From Gillisella vitis (lineage in GTDB: Bacteria; Pseudomonadota; Alphaproteobacteria; Rhizobiales; Rhizobiaceae): a stretch of DNA of 64,000 bases. Of this stretch, positions 24,881 to 34,386 are shown one piece after another (the stretch's first letter is position 1; every line of letters begins with the position of its first letter). A model generated the notes under the pieces. It was not told the origin of the DNA, made no database searches, and saw only the letters and a list, made by a program, of their open reading frames with translations. The stretch is taken from assembly GCA_009744235.1 (NCBI GenBank), contig WPHV01000012.1:62001-126000 (forward strand), written 5' to 3'. The position numbers and the translations under genes were made by a program.

Positions 24881-27085
24881 TTAGCTTTTCCGACCGGAAA
24901 CAACCCCGGCGATCAGCTTCGGCGCGCTCGATTTCAAGGCTTCTCCTCGCCCGGACAGGCTGGGATTGGTCATGAAATACTGTTGCGCGTTAAAAGGTTC
25001 CTCGCCTGCGCGCACATCGATGCGCCTCGACGTTCCATCGGGCAATATCTCGTAGCTCTGCTGGTTGTCAATCAGATTGCCCAGCATGATCTGCGAGAGA
25101 ACCTGTTCATGCACGGTTGGGTTGACCAGCGGCACCAGGGTTTCGACACGCCGATCCAGATTACGCGGCATCATATCGGCCGAGCCGATATAGACCAGCG
25201 CCTTTTCGGAGGGCAGACGATGGCCGTTACCGAAGCAGAAAATCCGGCTGTGTTCAAGAAAACGTCCGATGATCGATTTGACCCGGATATTTTCCGAGAG
25301 ACCCGCCACTTGCGGCCGAAGGCAGCAGATGCCGCGAATGACCAGATCCACCTCGACGCCAGCGGCACTGGCCCGGTAAAGCGCATCGATAATCTCAGGA
25401 TCGACCAGAGAGTTCATCTTCATCCAGATGCCGGACGGTTTACCGTCCTTGGCATTGCTGGTTTCTTCCTCGATATGGCGCAGGATGCGCGAGCGCATCG
25501 TGTAGGGAGACACCGCCAGTTTCATGTTCTCCTCCGGCTCGCCATAGCCGGTGATGAAGTTGAAGACATTGGCCATGTCATGGGCAATCTTCGGATTGCA
25601 GGTGAAGAACGACAGGTCCGTATAGATCTTCGCGGTAATCGGGTGATAATTGCCGGTGCCGAGATGGCAATAGGTCCTGAGCTTGCCGTCCTCACGGCGC
25701 ACCACCATGGACATCTTGGCATGGGTTTTCAGCTCGATAAAGCCGAACACCACCTGCACGCCAGCCCGCTCCAGGTCGCGTGCCCAGCGAATATTGGCCT
25801 CTTCGTCAAACCGGGCCTTCAACTCCACCAGCGCCGTCACCGATTTTCCGGCATCGGCGGCATCGATCAGGGCGCGGACAATCGGGCTATCATTCGAGGT
25901 ACGGTAAAGCGTCTGCTTGATCGCCAGCACGTCGGGATCGCGGGCAGCCTGAAGCAGGAACTGCACCACGACATCAAAGCTTTCATAGGGGTGGTGGACC
26001 ACCATGTCCTTTTCGCGGATGGCCGCCAGGCAATCGCCCATATGCTCACGAACCCGCTCCGGGAACCGGGCATTGTAAGGCTCAAACCGCAAATCTTCAC
26101 GCGGGGCCTTGGTGATTTCAGATATGGTATTCAGCGCCAACAGTCCTGGCAGAACCGCGACGCGATTATCAGGCACATTCAATTCCTGCACCACGAACTG
26201 GCGCAGCGCCGCTGGCATTTCCGAATCGGTTTCGATGCGGATCACCTTGCCGCGACGGCGGCGTTTCAGGGCGGTTTCGAAAAACCGAACAAGATCTTCG
26301 GCCTCTTCCTCGACCTCAATATCGCTGTCGCGGATGATGCGGAAGGTGCCATAACCCTTGACCTCATAGCCGGGATAGAGCCGGTGGATAAACATGCCGA
26401 CCACATCTTCGAGCGTGATGTAGCGGATGGTGTTCTTGTCGTCGGGCAGGCGAATGAAGCGGTCCAGCGCGGTCGGCAGGCGCAGCAGTGCCGTCATTGG
26501 CTCCTTGCCGTGCAGGCTTTCCAGTTGCAGCCCCATGGAAAAGCCGAGATTGGGAATGAAGGGGAACGGATGGGCCGGATCGATGGACAGTGGCGTCAGG
26601 ACCGGAAAGATCGACTGCTCGAATTCAGTCCCCAGCCAGGTGCGGTCTTCCTCGGAAAGAGCCGAGGGCCGGACGATCAGAATGTCTTCCTTGGCGAGAT
26701 ATTGCTGCAAGACGGCCAGCGACGCCTGCTGTTCCATTTGCAGATTGTCGATTTCCTTGAGGATATCTTCCAATTGCTCGACGGGCGTGCGTCCGTCCGG
26801 GCTCTTGATGACGATGCCCTGGCGCACCTGGCCTTCCAGCCCGGCGACGCGCACCATGAAAAACTCATCCAGGTTGGCGGCGGAAATCGACAGGAAGCGC
26901 ACACGCTCCAGCAGCGGATGGGCGGTGTTCAGGGTTTCCTCCAGCACCCGCCGATTGAATTGCAGCCAGGAAAATTCACGATTGATGAAGCGATGCGGGC
27001 TGGAGAGCAATTCCTCGCGCGCGACCTCTTCTCCCGCCAGGATAACCGTTTCCTGAGATACCGCCGATTCCGTCACCGATTCCAT
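24881..27085 (-). CDS. ppk1: Polyphosphate kinase 1
   Basis: 734 residues; polymerises the gamma-phosphate of ATP into polyphosphate. It has the N-terminal domain with INREFSWLQFNRRVLEE, the catalytic phosphohistidine region (LKTHAKMSMVVRRE) and the second conserved His in EHSRIFCFGNG. ATG 27085 is preceded by gaaggcggg, a good ribosome binding site, and is preferred to the in-frame 27151. The gene is upstream of ppx in the same direction. An hdaA gene ends 164 bases upstream on the same strand. Confidence 0.96.
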   Translation of the reverse strand: MESVTESAVSQETVILAGEEVAREELLSSPHRFINREFSWLQFNRRVLEETLNTAHPLLERVRFLSISAANLDEFFMVRVAGLEGQVRQGIVIKSPDGRTPVEQLEDILKEIDNLQMEQQASLAVLQQYLAKEDILIVRPSALSEEDRTWLGTEFEQSIFPVLTPLSIDPAHPFPFIPNLGFSMGLQLESLHGKEPMTALLRLPTALDRFIRLPDDKNTIRYITLEDVVGMFIHRLYPGYEVKGYGTFRIIRDSDIEVEEEAEDLVRFFETALKRRRRGKVIRIETDSEMPAALRQFVVQELNVPDNRVAVLPGLLALNTISEITKAPREDLRFEPYNARFPERVREHMGDCLAAIREKDMVVHHPYESFDVVVQFLLQAARDPDVLAIKQTLYRTSNDSPIVRALIDAADAGKSVTALVELKARFDEEANIRWARDLERAGVQVVFGFIELKTHAKMSMVVRREDGKLRTYCHLGTGNYHPITAKIYTDLSFFTCNPKIAHDMANVFNFITGYGEPEENMKLAVSPYTMRSRILRHIEEETSNAKDGKPSGIWMKMNSLVDPEIIDALYRASAAGVEVDLVIRGICCLRPQVAGLSENIRVKSIIGRFLEHSRIFCFGNGHRLPSEKALVYIGSADMMPRNLDRRVETLVPLVNPTVHEQVLSQIMLGNLIDNQQSYEILPDGTSRRIDVRAGEEPFNAQQYFMTNPSLSGRGEALKSSAPKLIAGVVSGRKS

Positions 27086-27249
27086 TGTTCCCGCCTTCGT
27101 TTTCAATGCCTTGCGGCATGGCGTCCCAGCTTCATGCAAAACGCAATGCAAGCCATGACACTTCTATTGATTGCAAATCCCGCTAAAACTCTGAGGGAGT
27201 CACAGACTTGCCCAACTATACCAGCAACACGACGTTCCTGTGACAACCG

Positions 27250-27972
27250 TTAGCCGTCGATTGCAGAGAGAGAATCCAGAACCTCCGCCGCCAGCGCCCG
27301 CGAAATTTTGACCCGACGCGCCAGTGCCAGCCGATCAAGGTGCTCGACAACGGTCTGGGCGGCGGCCAGCGACCGTTCCATACGCTGAACGATATAATCA
27401 ACGACCCGTTCGTCAATCGCCAATTGACGGTCGGCAAACAGCTTGACGATCACCTGCGACAGCAAAGCCTCGTCCGGCTCGCCGATTTCAACCAGGGTCG
27501 CGGCCTTCAGCCGGGAACGCAGATCGGCCAGTTTGACCGGCCAGGACAATGGCCAGGTGCGCGAGGTGATCAGCAGGCTCGTACCATGCTGCTTGACGCT
27601 ATTGATCACATGAAACAGCTCGACCTCGTCGAAATCCGCCCGGTCAGCGTCCTCAAACAATACCGGTCCCTTGGATGCGATCAGGGAGCTCTCTGCATCG
27701 GCCACAGGGAGAATATCGACGGCCCCGCTTTGCGCCCGCCAGATTTCCGCCAGATGCGATTTGCCGGAGCCTTGCGGCCCCGACAGAATCACCACCGGTG
27801 ACGGCCAGCTGGGCCAGGCATCGACAACAGACACGGCAGCCGCCAGCCGGTCCGAGACCAAAAGGTCGTCGCGGCCCGATGCCGGGCTGTGGCCCAAGGC
27901 GAGCGGTAGTTGTTCGCCCGTTTTGCCTTCATATGCTGGGTGCCGCACCGCTGTCTTGTCGATGTCACGCAT
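27250..27972 (-). CDS. hdaA: DnaA regulatory inactivator HdaA (Hda-like AAA+ protein)
   Basis: 240 residues. A DnaA-like AAA+ module has a Walker A segment GPQGSGKSHLAEIW (about 64-77) and a Walker B-like PVLFEDADRADFDEVELF. The N-terminus carries GEQLPLALG, a beta-clamp-binding motif of the QL-L type, as expected for a factor that promotes ATP hydrolysis by DnaA after replication starts. There is no DNA-binding domain IV. Its ATG is directly next to the stop of the upstream AI-2E-type permease gene (stop codon 27973-27975), so the two are probably cotranscribed. Confidence 0.92.
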   Translation of the reverse strand: MRDIDKTAVRHPAYEGKTGEQLPLALGHSPASGRDDLLVSDRLAAAVSVVDAWPSWPSPVVILSGPQGSGKSHLAEIWRAQSGAVDILPVADAESSLIASKGPVLFEDADRADFDEVELFHVINSVKQHGTSLLITSRTWPLSWPVKLADLRSRLKAATLVEIGEPDEALLSQVIVKLFADRQLAIDERVVDYIVQRMERSLAAAQTVVEHLDRLALARRVKISRALAAEVLDSLSAIDG

Positions 27973-29112
27973 TTACGTCTCTGAAATGACTGGAGGACGG
28001 ACGTCCTTGATAACGGTCGCCTCCTCACCATAGTATAGATCGCTGTCAAGATATCGCCGCACGGCAAAGCGGACAAGCACGCCAACCGCCGCCGCGCAGG
28101 GAACCGCGACCAGAACCCCAAGAAAACCGAAGAGCGAGCCGAAGGCGAACATCGCAAACATCAGCCAGACGGGATGCAGGCCAACGCTGGAGCCAACCAG
28201 CTTGGGCTGAAGGACATTGCCTTCCAGAAACTGGCCGGTGAAGAAGAATACGCCTGTAATGACCACCCAGAGATAATCGGGCCAGAACTGCACCGCCGCC
28301 ATGCCGAGCGCCAGAATCAGACCAACGGATGAGCCGACATAGGGAATGAAGCTGATCATGCCGGTGAAAAAGCCGATCAGCAGGCCGAAATTCAAACCGA
28401 TCAGCGACAGGCCGACCGCGTAATAAATGCCGAGAATGAGGCAGAGCGAGCCCTGACCACGCACGAAACCGGCAATAGTCCGATTCATTTCGCGGGCGAT
28501 TTCCCGCACGGCGCCGACCTGATTGCGCGGAATGAGGCTGTCCAGCTTGTCCATCATCCGGTCCCAGTCGAGCAACAGATAAAAGGCGACGACAGGGGTC
28601 ACCACCAGCAGAGAGATGATATCCAGCAGCGCCTTGCCGGAATTCCACAATTGCGACAGAAGCGTGCCGATAAAGCCCGCCCCTTCCGCCAGATAGCGGG
28701 AAAAATTGCCCTTGATCGCCGCCATCTGGGTGCTCACCTGGCCATTCAGCCATTTCGGCACCCAGGAGGCGTTGGATTTGGCAATCAGCGCCTGCAACTG
28801 GCTGACATAATCGGGAATATTGGTGATGAAGTCGTTGAGCTGGGTGACGAGGACCGGAATGATGATCACCAGCGACAACACGAAGATCACCACGAAGGAC
28901 ACCAGGATCAGCACCGTTGCCATCATCCGCGACAGGCCCAGCCGCTCCAGCCGGTCGGCGACCGGATCGAGAAAATAGGCGAGCGCCATGCCGGCCACGA
29001 AGGGCAGCAGAATGGAACTGAAGGTCAGCAGAAAGGCAATGACCACTGCGAGTGTGCCAATGCCGAAAAGAACCTGCCGCCAGAAAACGGGGCCGCTGAC
29101 GCGCTTGATCAT
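27973..29112 (-). CDS. AI-2E family (PerM-like) membrane transporter
   Basis: 379 residues with about eight transmembrane helices. The sequence SFIPYVGSSVGLILALGMA and LVGSSVGLHPVWLMFAMFAFGSLFG is the characteristic family signature near the C-terminus. The AI-2E name is historical; many members export unknown compounds or act as Na+/H+ antiporters. It lies immediately upstream of hdaA, a layout common in Alphaproteobacteria, and is divergent from purM with about 270 bases between the starts. Confidence 0.92.
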   Translation of the reverse strand: MIKRVSGPVFWRQVLFGIGTLAVVIAFLLTFSSILLPFVAGMALAYFLDPVADRLERLGLSRMMATVLILVSFVVIFVLSLVIIIPVLVTQLNDFITNIPDYVSQLQALIAKSNASWVPKWLNGQVSTQMAAIKGNFSRYLAEGAGFIGTLLSQLWNSGKALLDIISLLVVTPVVAFYLLLDWDRMMDKLDSLIPRNQVGAVREIAREMNRTIAGFVRGQGSLCLILGIYYAVGLSLIGLNFGLLIGFFTGMISFIPYVGSSVGLILALGMAAVQFWPDYLWVVITGVFFFTGQFLEGNVLQPKLVGSSVGLHPVWLMFAMFAFGSLFGFLGVLVAVPCAAAVGVLVRFAVRRYLDSDLYYGEEATVIKDVRPPVISET

Positions 29113-29384
29113 GACTTACTGTCCTTCCCGGCGGATTGCCTTTTTGCAAACTGGATATGCAGGCCGCAACAGGCCGTCCTATCATCATGCCGATGAACAT
29201 GAGATAGGATGGTGTTTCGTCAAGGGTCAAGGTGGCGCGACCGCAATTCACATATACGGCCACCACAGTCCTTGGAAAACGATGAAAAAGCGGCAGTTTC
29301 CAGCCCTTGCGCTTGCATCCCGGCCCCACCCATGCCATGGCGGGCGAAATGAGCCTAACCCTGCCAACCAGCGGAGACGAACGG

Positions 29385-30458
29385 ATGAGCCAGTCGGGGA
29401 AAAACGGTCTGACCTATAGCGATGCAGGCGTCGATATCGATGCGGGCAATCTTCTGGTCGAAAAGATCAAGCCTGCGGTTCGCTCCACCCGCCGCCCCGG
29501 CGCCGATGGTGAGATCGGCGGCTTCGGCGGATTGTTCGACCTGAAGGCGGCAGGCTTTACCGATCCGATCCTGGTTGCGGCCAATGACGGCGTCGGCACC
29601 AAGCTGAAGATCGCCATCGATGCGGGCCTGCATGACACTGTTGGTATCGACCTCGTTGCCATGTGCGTCAACGATCTCGTGGTCCAGGGTGCCGAACCTC
29701 TGCTGTTTCTCGATTATTACGCCACCGGCAAGCTTGACCCCGACCAGGGTGCTGCCATCGTCGGCGGCATTGCGGCGGGCTGCCGCGAGGCAGGCTGTGC
29801 GCTGATTGGCGGCGAGACCGCTGAAATGCCCGGCATGTATTCCGGCGGCGATTACGATCTGGCCGGTTTTGCTGTGGGCGCTGCCGAGCGCGGCCAGCTT
29901 CTGCCTGCGGGTGATATTGCCGAGGGTGATGTGATTTTGGGTCTTGCCTCGTCCGGCGTCCATTCCAACGGTTTTTCGCTGGTGCGCAAGATCGTTGAGC
30001 TTTCCGGCCTTGGCTGGGACGCACCGGCACCGTTTGCAGAAGGTGCTACGCTTGGCGCTGCCCTGCTGACCCCGACCCGGATTTATGTGAAGCCGCTGTT
30101 GAAGGCGATCCGCGAGACCAAGGCCCTAAAAGCACTGGCCCATATTACCGGCGGTGGTTTTCCCGAGAATATTCCGCGTGTCCTGCCAAAACATCTGGCC
30201 GCCGAAATCGACCTTACTTCGATCACCGTTCCCGCCGTATTTTCCTGGCTGTCTAAAACCGGTGGCGTGGCGCAGAATGAAATGCTGCGCACTTTCAATT
30301 GCGGCGTCGGCATGATTGTCGTGGTCGCTGCCGAAAACGCCGATGCGGTTGTTGCTGCTCTCAAAGCCGAAGGCGAGACCGTCGCCCGTCTCGGCCGGAT
30401 GATTTCCCGTGAGGAAGGCGCGCCCGGTACCGTCTACAAGGGAACGCTCGGCCTATGA
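29385..30458 (+). CDS. purM: Phosphoribosylformylglycinamidine cyclo-ligase (AIR synthetase)
   Basis: 357 residues; ATP-dependent ring closure of FGAM to AIR, the fifth step of purine synthesis. The N-terminus TYSDAGVDIDAGNLLVEKIK and the glycine-rich DGVGTKLKIA and MCVNDLVVQGAEPLLFLDYYA segments are conserved, as is ALIGGETAEMPG. ATG 29385 has gcggaga nearby and begins the expected protein; an earlier start at 29307 is not supported. It overlaps purN by ATGA, so both are translated from one message. Confidence 0.96.
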   Translation: MSQSGKNGLTYSDAGVDIDAGNLLVEKIKPAVRSTRRPGADGEIGGFGGLFDLKAAGFTDPILVAANDGVGTKLKIAIDAGLHDTVGIDLVAMCVNDLVVQGAEPLLFLDYYATGKLDPDQGAAIVGGIAAGCREAGCALIGGETAEMPGMYSGGDYDLAGFAVGAAERGQLLPAGDIAEGDVILGLASSGVHSNGFSLVRKIVELSGLGWDAPAPFAEGATLGAALLTPTRIYVKPLLKAIRETKALKALAHITGGGFPENIPRVLPKHLAAEIDLTSITVPAVFSWLSKTGGVAQNEMLRTFNCGVGMIVVVAAENADAVVAALKAEGETVARLGRMISREEGAPGTVYKGTLGL

Positions 30459-31144
30459 GTTCGGCACCTTCATCGGCGGTCGAAAGGCCATCTCACGCCA
30501 AAAAGCGTGTCGCCGTGCTGGTTTCCGGCAGCGGCTCCAATATGGTGGCGCTGGCCAAGGCCTGCGAAACGGAGGATTATCCGGCGGAAATCGTTGCCGT
30601 ATTCTCCGACAAGCCGGAGGCTGGCGGTCTGGCCAAGGCCAGCGATCTCGGCATTTTCGCTGCCGCTTTTCCCCGTAAGGACTATGCCAGCAAGGCGGAC
30701 CACGAAGCCGCTATTCTGGCCGCACTGGATCAGGTACAGCCCGATCTGATCTGTCTTGCCGGTTATATGCGGTTGCTGTCGGGCGATTTCATTCGCCGCT
30801 ACCAGGGCCGTATTCTTAATATTCACCCATCACTTCTGCCGTTGTTTCCCGGCCTGCACACCCACCAGCGGGCACTGGATGCTGGCATGAAGATCGCCGG
30901 CTGCACCGTGCATTTCGTCACCGAAGGCATGGATGAAGGTCCAATTGTTGCCCAGGCCGCTGTGCCCGTGCTACCGACCGATACCGCTGATGCGCTGGCC
31001 ACTCGCACCCTGACGATAGAGCATCGCATCTATCCGGTCGCCTTGCAGCTGGTGGCAGGCGGTACCGTCACCATGCTGGAAGACGGTCGCATTGAGCGCT
31101 CCGGCTTTGTCGCGGATGCTGAGGCGCGGCTGCTCAGCGCGTAA
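30455..31144 (+). CDS. purN: Phosphoribosylglycinamide formyltransferase 1
   Basis: 229 residues; transfers a formyl group from 10-formyl-THF to GAR, step three of purine synthesis. The motif VLVSGSGSNM binds phosphate, and the catalytic triad region is IHPSLLPLFPGLHTHQRALDAGMKIAGCTVHFV. Its ATG overlaps the purM TGA. At the 3' end it overlaps the convergent TauE-like gene by 11 bases. Confidence 0.96.
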   Translation: MSSAPSSAVERPSHAKKRVAVLVSGSGSNMVALAKACETEDYPAEIVAVFSDKPEAGGLAKASDLGIFAAAFPRKDYASKADHEAAILAALDQVQPDLICLAGYMRLLSGDFIRRYQGRILNIHPSLLPLFPGLHTHQRALDAGMKIAGCTVHFVTEGMDEGPIVAQAAVPVLPTDTADALATRTLTIEHRIYPVALQLVAGGTVTMLEDGRIERSGFVADAEARLLSA

Positions 31145-31913
31145 TGATCGCGCTAGAGCTCTTGTAGATCACATAGAAGGCAACCAGGAAAATCATCACC
31201 GCGAAAATGCGGTTGAGGGTGTTTTTATGCGCGCCGAGCCGTGTTGCCGAGAGGGTGCCGACAATACCGCCCAGCAGCCCACCCAGAATGAATTCCGCCG
31301 CCAAGGCCCAATCCACCAAACCTGACAGTGCGTAGTTCACAGCCGTTGCCAACCCGAAGGCCGTGACCGCCATAAGCGACGTGCCAACAGCATTGATCAT
31401 CGGCATGCCCGTGGCAAGCATCAGGCCGGGCACAATCAGGAAGCCACCACCAATCCCGAAAAAGCCGGAGGCGGCACCCGATACCAGCGCCACAAGCGCC
31501 GTCATCAGACACATGCGCAGATCCACCGGCCTTGGAGCGGCAGCCACCGCCTTTCTGGGCCGCAGCATCCACGCCCCGACAACCAGCATGACAATACCGA
31601 ACAACAGCAGAAGCCTCGTGCCATCCATCGCCTTGCCAAGCGAGGATCCGGCCAACGCGCCAAGCACACCCAGCGCTGCAAACACCGCGCCGCAGCGCCA
31701 GCGGACATTGCCTTTCAGGGCGTGACTGGCAAAATTGATAAGGGCATTGGCCGACACCGCCAGCGCGCCGGTACCGATCGCCACATGCGGTTGCGATACG
31801 CCCACCACATAGAGCAGCAGCGGGGTCGCCAGGATAGACCCGCCTCCCCCCAGCAGGCCAAGGGTGAAGCCGACCACGCTGCCTGAGCCGATGGCTGCAA
31901 AAAGCGTGTTCAT
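31134..31913 (-). CDS. TSUP (TauE/SafE-like) sulfite/organosulfur transporter
   Basis: 259 residues with about eight hydrophobic segments. The GLLGGGGSILATPLLLYVVGVSQPHVAIGTGALAVSANA region is the family signature, repeated as GIGGGFLIVPGL in the second half. TSUP members export sulfite, sulfoacetate or thiosulfate. It is the last gene of a five-gene operon; its start overlaps the preceding YeeE-like gene by ATGA. Context suggests it exports sulfite made by the persulfide dioxygenase encoded first (inference). Its 3' end overlaps purN. Confidence 0.9.
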   Translation of the reverse strand: MNTLFAAIGSGSVVGFTLGLLGGGGSILATPLLLYVVGVSQPHVAIGTGALAVSANALINFASHALKGNVRWRCGAVFAALGVLGALAGSSLGKAMDGTRLLLLFGIVMLVVGAWMLRPRKAVAAAPRPVDLRMCLMTALVALVSGAASGFFGIGGGFLIVPGLMLATGMPMINAVGTSLMAVTAFGLATAVNYALSGLVDWALAAEFILGGLLGGIVGTLSATRLGAHKNTLNRIFAVMIFLVAFYVIYKSSSAIITR

Positions 31914-32344
31914 TGGCGACCTCCCGTCATCAGGCGATCATGCACGACCATGCCGATCACCATGGCAACAACGAAGATCAGGCTTTCTCCATAGCCGAGC
32001 GGCAAAGCCGCCAGCGCCGGACCGGGACAGAACCCTCCAAGGCCCCAACCGATACCGAAAATCGCCGAGCCTGCCACCAGCGGCAAATCGATGCGGGTCG
32101 CGGTCGGCATGGCGAAACGATCCGCCAGCACGGGACGGGCCATACGGCGCACCAGCACCATACCGGCGAAAGCCGTGACAACCGCACCGCCCAGCACGAA
32201 GATCAGGCTCGGGTCCCAGACGCCGAAAATATCAAGAAAGCCCTGGACACGGGCGGGGTCCAGCATGCCGGACAAGGACAGGCCGAAACCGAAGAGAAGA
32301 CCGGATAGGAGCGCGGCAGCAGCCTGCAAGGGAATGGTTTTCAT
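31910..32344 (-). CDS. YeeE/YedE-like membrane protein (half-size, second)
   Basis: 144 residues with four hydrophobic segments and the motif GWGLGGFCPGPALAAL with a conserved Cys, the signature of one half of YeeE/YedE (DUF395/6691) sulfur-compound transporters. It is paired with the adjacent 136-residue half, which carries GSGCTSGHGVLGLAR. ATG 32344 overlaps the preceding gene by ATGA. An upstream frame to 32548 is open but lacks family content. The pair likely forms a thiosulfate/sulfur channel in the sulfide operon. Confidence 0.88.
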   Translation of the reverse strand: MKTIPLQAAAALLSGLLFGFGLSLSGMLDPARVQGFLDIFGVWDPSLIFVLGGAVVTAFAGMVLVRRMARPVLADRFAMPTATRIDLPLVAGSAIFGIGWGLGGFCPGPALAALPLGYGESLIFVVAMVIGMVVHDRLMTGGRQ

Positions 32345-32751
32345 AGGCTGCCCCTCATGATTGTCACGGTGACAATGCCGGTGAAGAGAAAGGTGACGAC
32401 CGCAACGAAGGAGCGCGGCGACAGTCTCGCCAGACCCAGAACGCCATGGCCGCTGGTGCAGCCTGAGCCCATGCGCGAACCGAAACCGACCAGCAGGCCA
32501 GCAACAACCGCCAGCGGCAGGCTGGCCGTCATCGTCACCTGCGGCCATGCCCCAAACAGGGCAAGGAACAGGATAGGACCAAGCATCAACCCTACGACAA
32601 ATGCGCTATTGATAGCGATGCTCCCCCCCTGCGCCAGGCGCCCGACAATACCGCTGATCCCGGCAATCCGGCCCGTCATCACCAGAAACAGGATGGCCGA
32701 GGCACCGATCATCACGCCGCCCGCAAGCGAAAGAAGATAGGTCGATATCAT
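32341..32751 (-). CDS. YeeE/YedE-like membrane protein (half-size, first)
   Basis: 136 residues with four hydrophobic segments. The motif GFGSRMGSGCTSGHGVLGLARLSPRS is the conserved N-half signature of YeeE/YedE proteins, with the Cys that handles sulfur. It overlaps bigR upstream and the second half-protein downstream, each by ATGA, so the translation of all three is coupled. Function in the operon is inferred as import or export of thiosulfate or another reduced-sulfur species. Confidence 0.88.
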   Translation of the reverse strand: MISTYLLSLAGGVMIGASAILFLVMTGRIAGISGIVGRLAQGGSIAINSAFVVGLMLGPILFLALFGAWPQVTMTASLPLAVVAGLLVGFGSRMGSGCTSGHGVLGLARLSPRSFVAVVTFLFTGIVTVTIMRGSL

Positions 32752-33092
32752 GCTTCGTCCTCCGCGCAGAAAATCGTGAACAGGGCAGCAATCAACCGCT
32801 GGGTCTTCGCCTCCGTCAGGCGATAGAAAATCTGCTTGCCCTCGCGCCGGGTCTCAACGATCCCGGCCTCGCGGAGCACGGTAAGCTGCTGCGACAGGGT
32901 CGGCTGGTGAATATCCAGCTTTTCCTCCAGCTCACCCACCGACCATTCGCCCTCGACCAGCGTGCAGACCAGCATGAGGCGCACCGGATGGGCGAGCGTT
33001 TTCAAATGCCCGGCCACTTCATCGGCCCGCTCTTCCATCGCCTTCGGCGTCATGCCGGCGCGACGCTTGATCTCAGCAAACGGATCTACCAT
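32748..33092 (-). CDS. bigR: BigR-like ArsR/SmtB-family sulfide/persulfide-sensing repressor
   Basis: 114 residues. An ArsR-type winged helix: HLKTLAHPVRLMLVCTLVEGEWSVGELEEKLDIHQPTLSQQLTVLREAGIVETRREGKQIFYRL. It carries two cysteines, C43 (LVCTL) and C109 (IFCAE), at the spacing of the redox pair of BigR (about Cys42/Cys108 in Xylella), which form a disulfide or polysulfide bond and release DNA. No metal-binding ELCVCDL motif is present. It overlaps blh upstream and a YeeE gene downstream. The palindrome at 34387-34423 in front of blh is its likely operator. Confidence 0.92.
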   Translation of the reverse strand: MVDPFAEIKRRAGMTPKAMEERADEVAGHLKTLAHPVRLMLVCTLVEGEWSVGELEEKLDIHQPTLSQQLTVLREAGIVETRREGKQIFYRLTEAKTQRLIAALFTIFCAEDEA

Positions 33093-34372
33093 GCGGCCCC
33101 CTCCAGAACATTAAGCGGAATTTTCAGGTAGCGGCGGCCATTGTCTTCCGGTTCCGGCAACCGCCCGCCACGCACATTGATCTGCAAGGCATGGAGAATC
33201 AGTTTCGGCATCGGCAGGGTGCGGTCGCGAGCCTGACGCAGGGCGATGAACCCGGCCTCATCCGTATTGGCCAGATGCGGATTGGCGGCCTTCTGCGCTG
33301 CGACGGTGCTTTCCCAACGCGGATTGCGCCCGCCCGGCTGATAGTCATGGCCGGTGAAAATCCTGGTGTCGTCAGGCAGGGCCAGAATATCCTGCATGGA
33401 TTGCCACAGCATATGGGCATCCCCACCGGGAAAATCGGCCCTCGCCGTGCCACTGTCAGGCATGAACATCGTGTCATGCACAAAGGCCGCATCGCCGATG
33501 ACATAAGTGACAGATGCCAGCGTATGGCCCGGCGAAAACATCACCTTCGCATCGATAGATCCGAGCTTGAAGCTCTCACGATGGCTGAATAGCCGGTCCC
33601 ATTGCGATCCATCGGCTTTTAGCGCTGGCCAATTGTAGATGCCTTTCCACAGGGCCTGCACATCAATGACATGCGCACCAATCGCCGTTGGCGCGCCGGT
33701 CTTGCCCTTCAGATAGTCGGCAGCAGAAAAATGATCGGCATGGGGATGGGTGTCGAGAATCCAGGCGACCGTCAGCCCCTCGTCCTCGATATGGCGAAGG
33801 ATGCGATCGGCATTCTCGGTCGAGGTCTGGCCGGATTTCTCATCATAATCCAGAACCGGATCGATGATGGCGCAGACTTTCGTTGCAGGGTCGGACACCA
33901 CATATTGCACACTCCAGGTGCGCGGGTCGAAGAAGCCCTTGACCTGCGGCCGACGCTCGGCCCGGCGATTGAGCCAGGCGACGGCGGCGCTCAGATCCAT
34001 GCCATGAGCAGAACCGAAATATGGGACCTCGTCCACACTCATGCGGCCATCGAGGACTTCGCCTAGAACATGCAGGGTCAGCGCCCGCAAGCCGCTGCGG
34101 CAATGGGCAAAGACCTTACGCTTGCCTTGAGACGCAGCCCGGAAAGCCTCCACATCAGCCTCGGTAATATCGGCCATGGTGACCGGAATGAAATGATAGT
34201 CCAGCCCGGCCTTTTGCGCGGCCTCACGCTCGGCTTTTGTGCCGGGGGCCCCTTCTTCAGCATCTGGGCGTAGATTGACGAGCGTGGTAAACCCATCGGT
34301 CGCCAGTGCGGCAATCTCGTCCATGGAGGGTTGGCTGGAAATGGTAAACGTATCGGAGATGTGGTTCGGCAT
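33086..34372 (-). CDS. blh: Blh: DUF442 phosphatase-like domain fused to metallo-beta-lactamase persulfide dioxygenase
   Basis: 428 residues. The N-terminal DUF442 part (1-115) has a dual-specificity-phosphatase-like loop with AHCRSGLRA (C91). The metallo-beta-lactamase part (from about 145) has the metal site DTHPHADHFSA (H209, H211, D213, H214) and downstream SPGHTLASV and GHDYQPGG segments, matching persulfide (sulfur) dioxygenases of the ETHE1 type. BigR-controlled Blh converts persulfide to sulfite, detoxifying H2S. ATG 34372 lies after aggaggc, a strong ribosome binding site; an upstream start at 34405 would fall inside the operator. First gene of the operon. Confidence 0.93.
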   Translation of the reverse strand: MPNHISDTFTISSQPSMDEIAALATDGFTTLVNLRPDAEEGAPGTKAEREAAQKAGLDYHFIPVTMADITEADVEAFRAASQGKRKVFAHCRSGLRALTLHVLGEVLDGRMSVDEVPYFGSAHGMDLSAAVAWLNRRAERRPQVKGFFDPRTWSVQYVVSDPATKVCAIIDPVLDYDEKSGQTSTENADRILRHIEDEGLTVAWILDTHPHADHFSAADYLKGKTGAPTAIGAHVIDVQALWKGIYNWPALKADGSQWDRLFSHRESFKLGSIDAKVMFSPGHTLASVTYVIGDAAFVHDTMFMPDSGTARADFPGGDAHMLWQSMQDILALPDDTRIFTGHDYQPGGRNPRWESTVAAQKAANPHLANTDEAGFIALRQARDRTLPMPKLILHALQINVRGGRLPEPEDNGRRYLKIPLNVLEGAAW

Positions 34373-34386
34373 GGTGGTTCGCCTCC

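Noticed and set aside
24818..27253. An 811-codon open frame on the plus strand across ppk
   Set aside because: It is antisense to a clear polyphosphate kinase, has no recognisable domain and arises from codon bias in GC-rich DNA.
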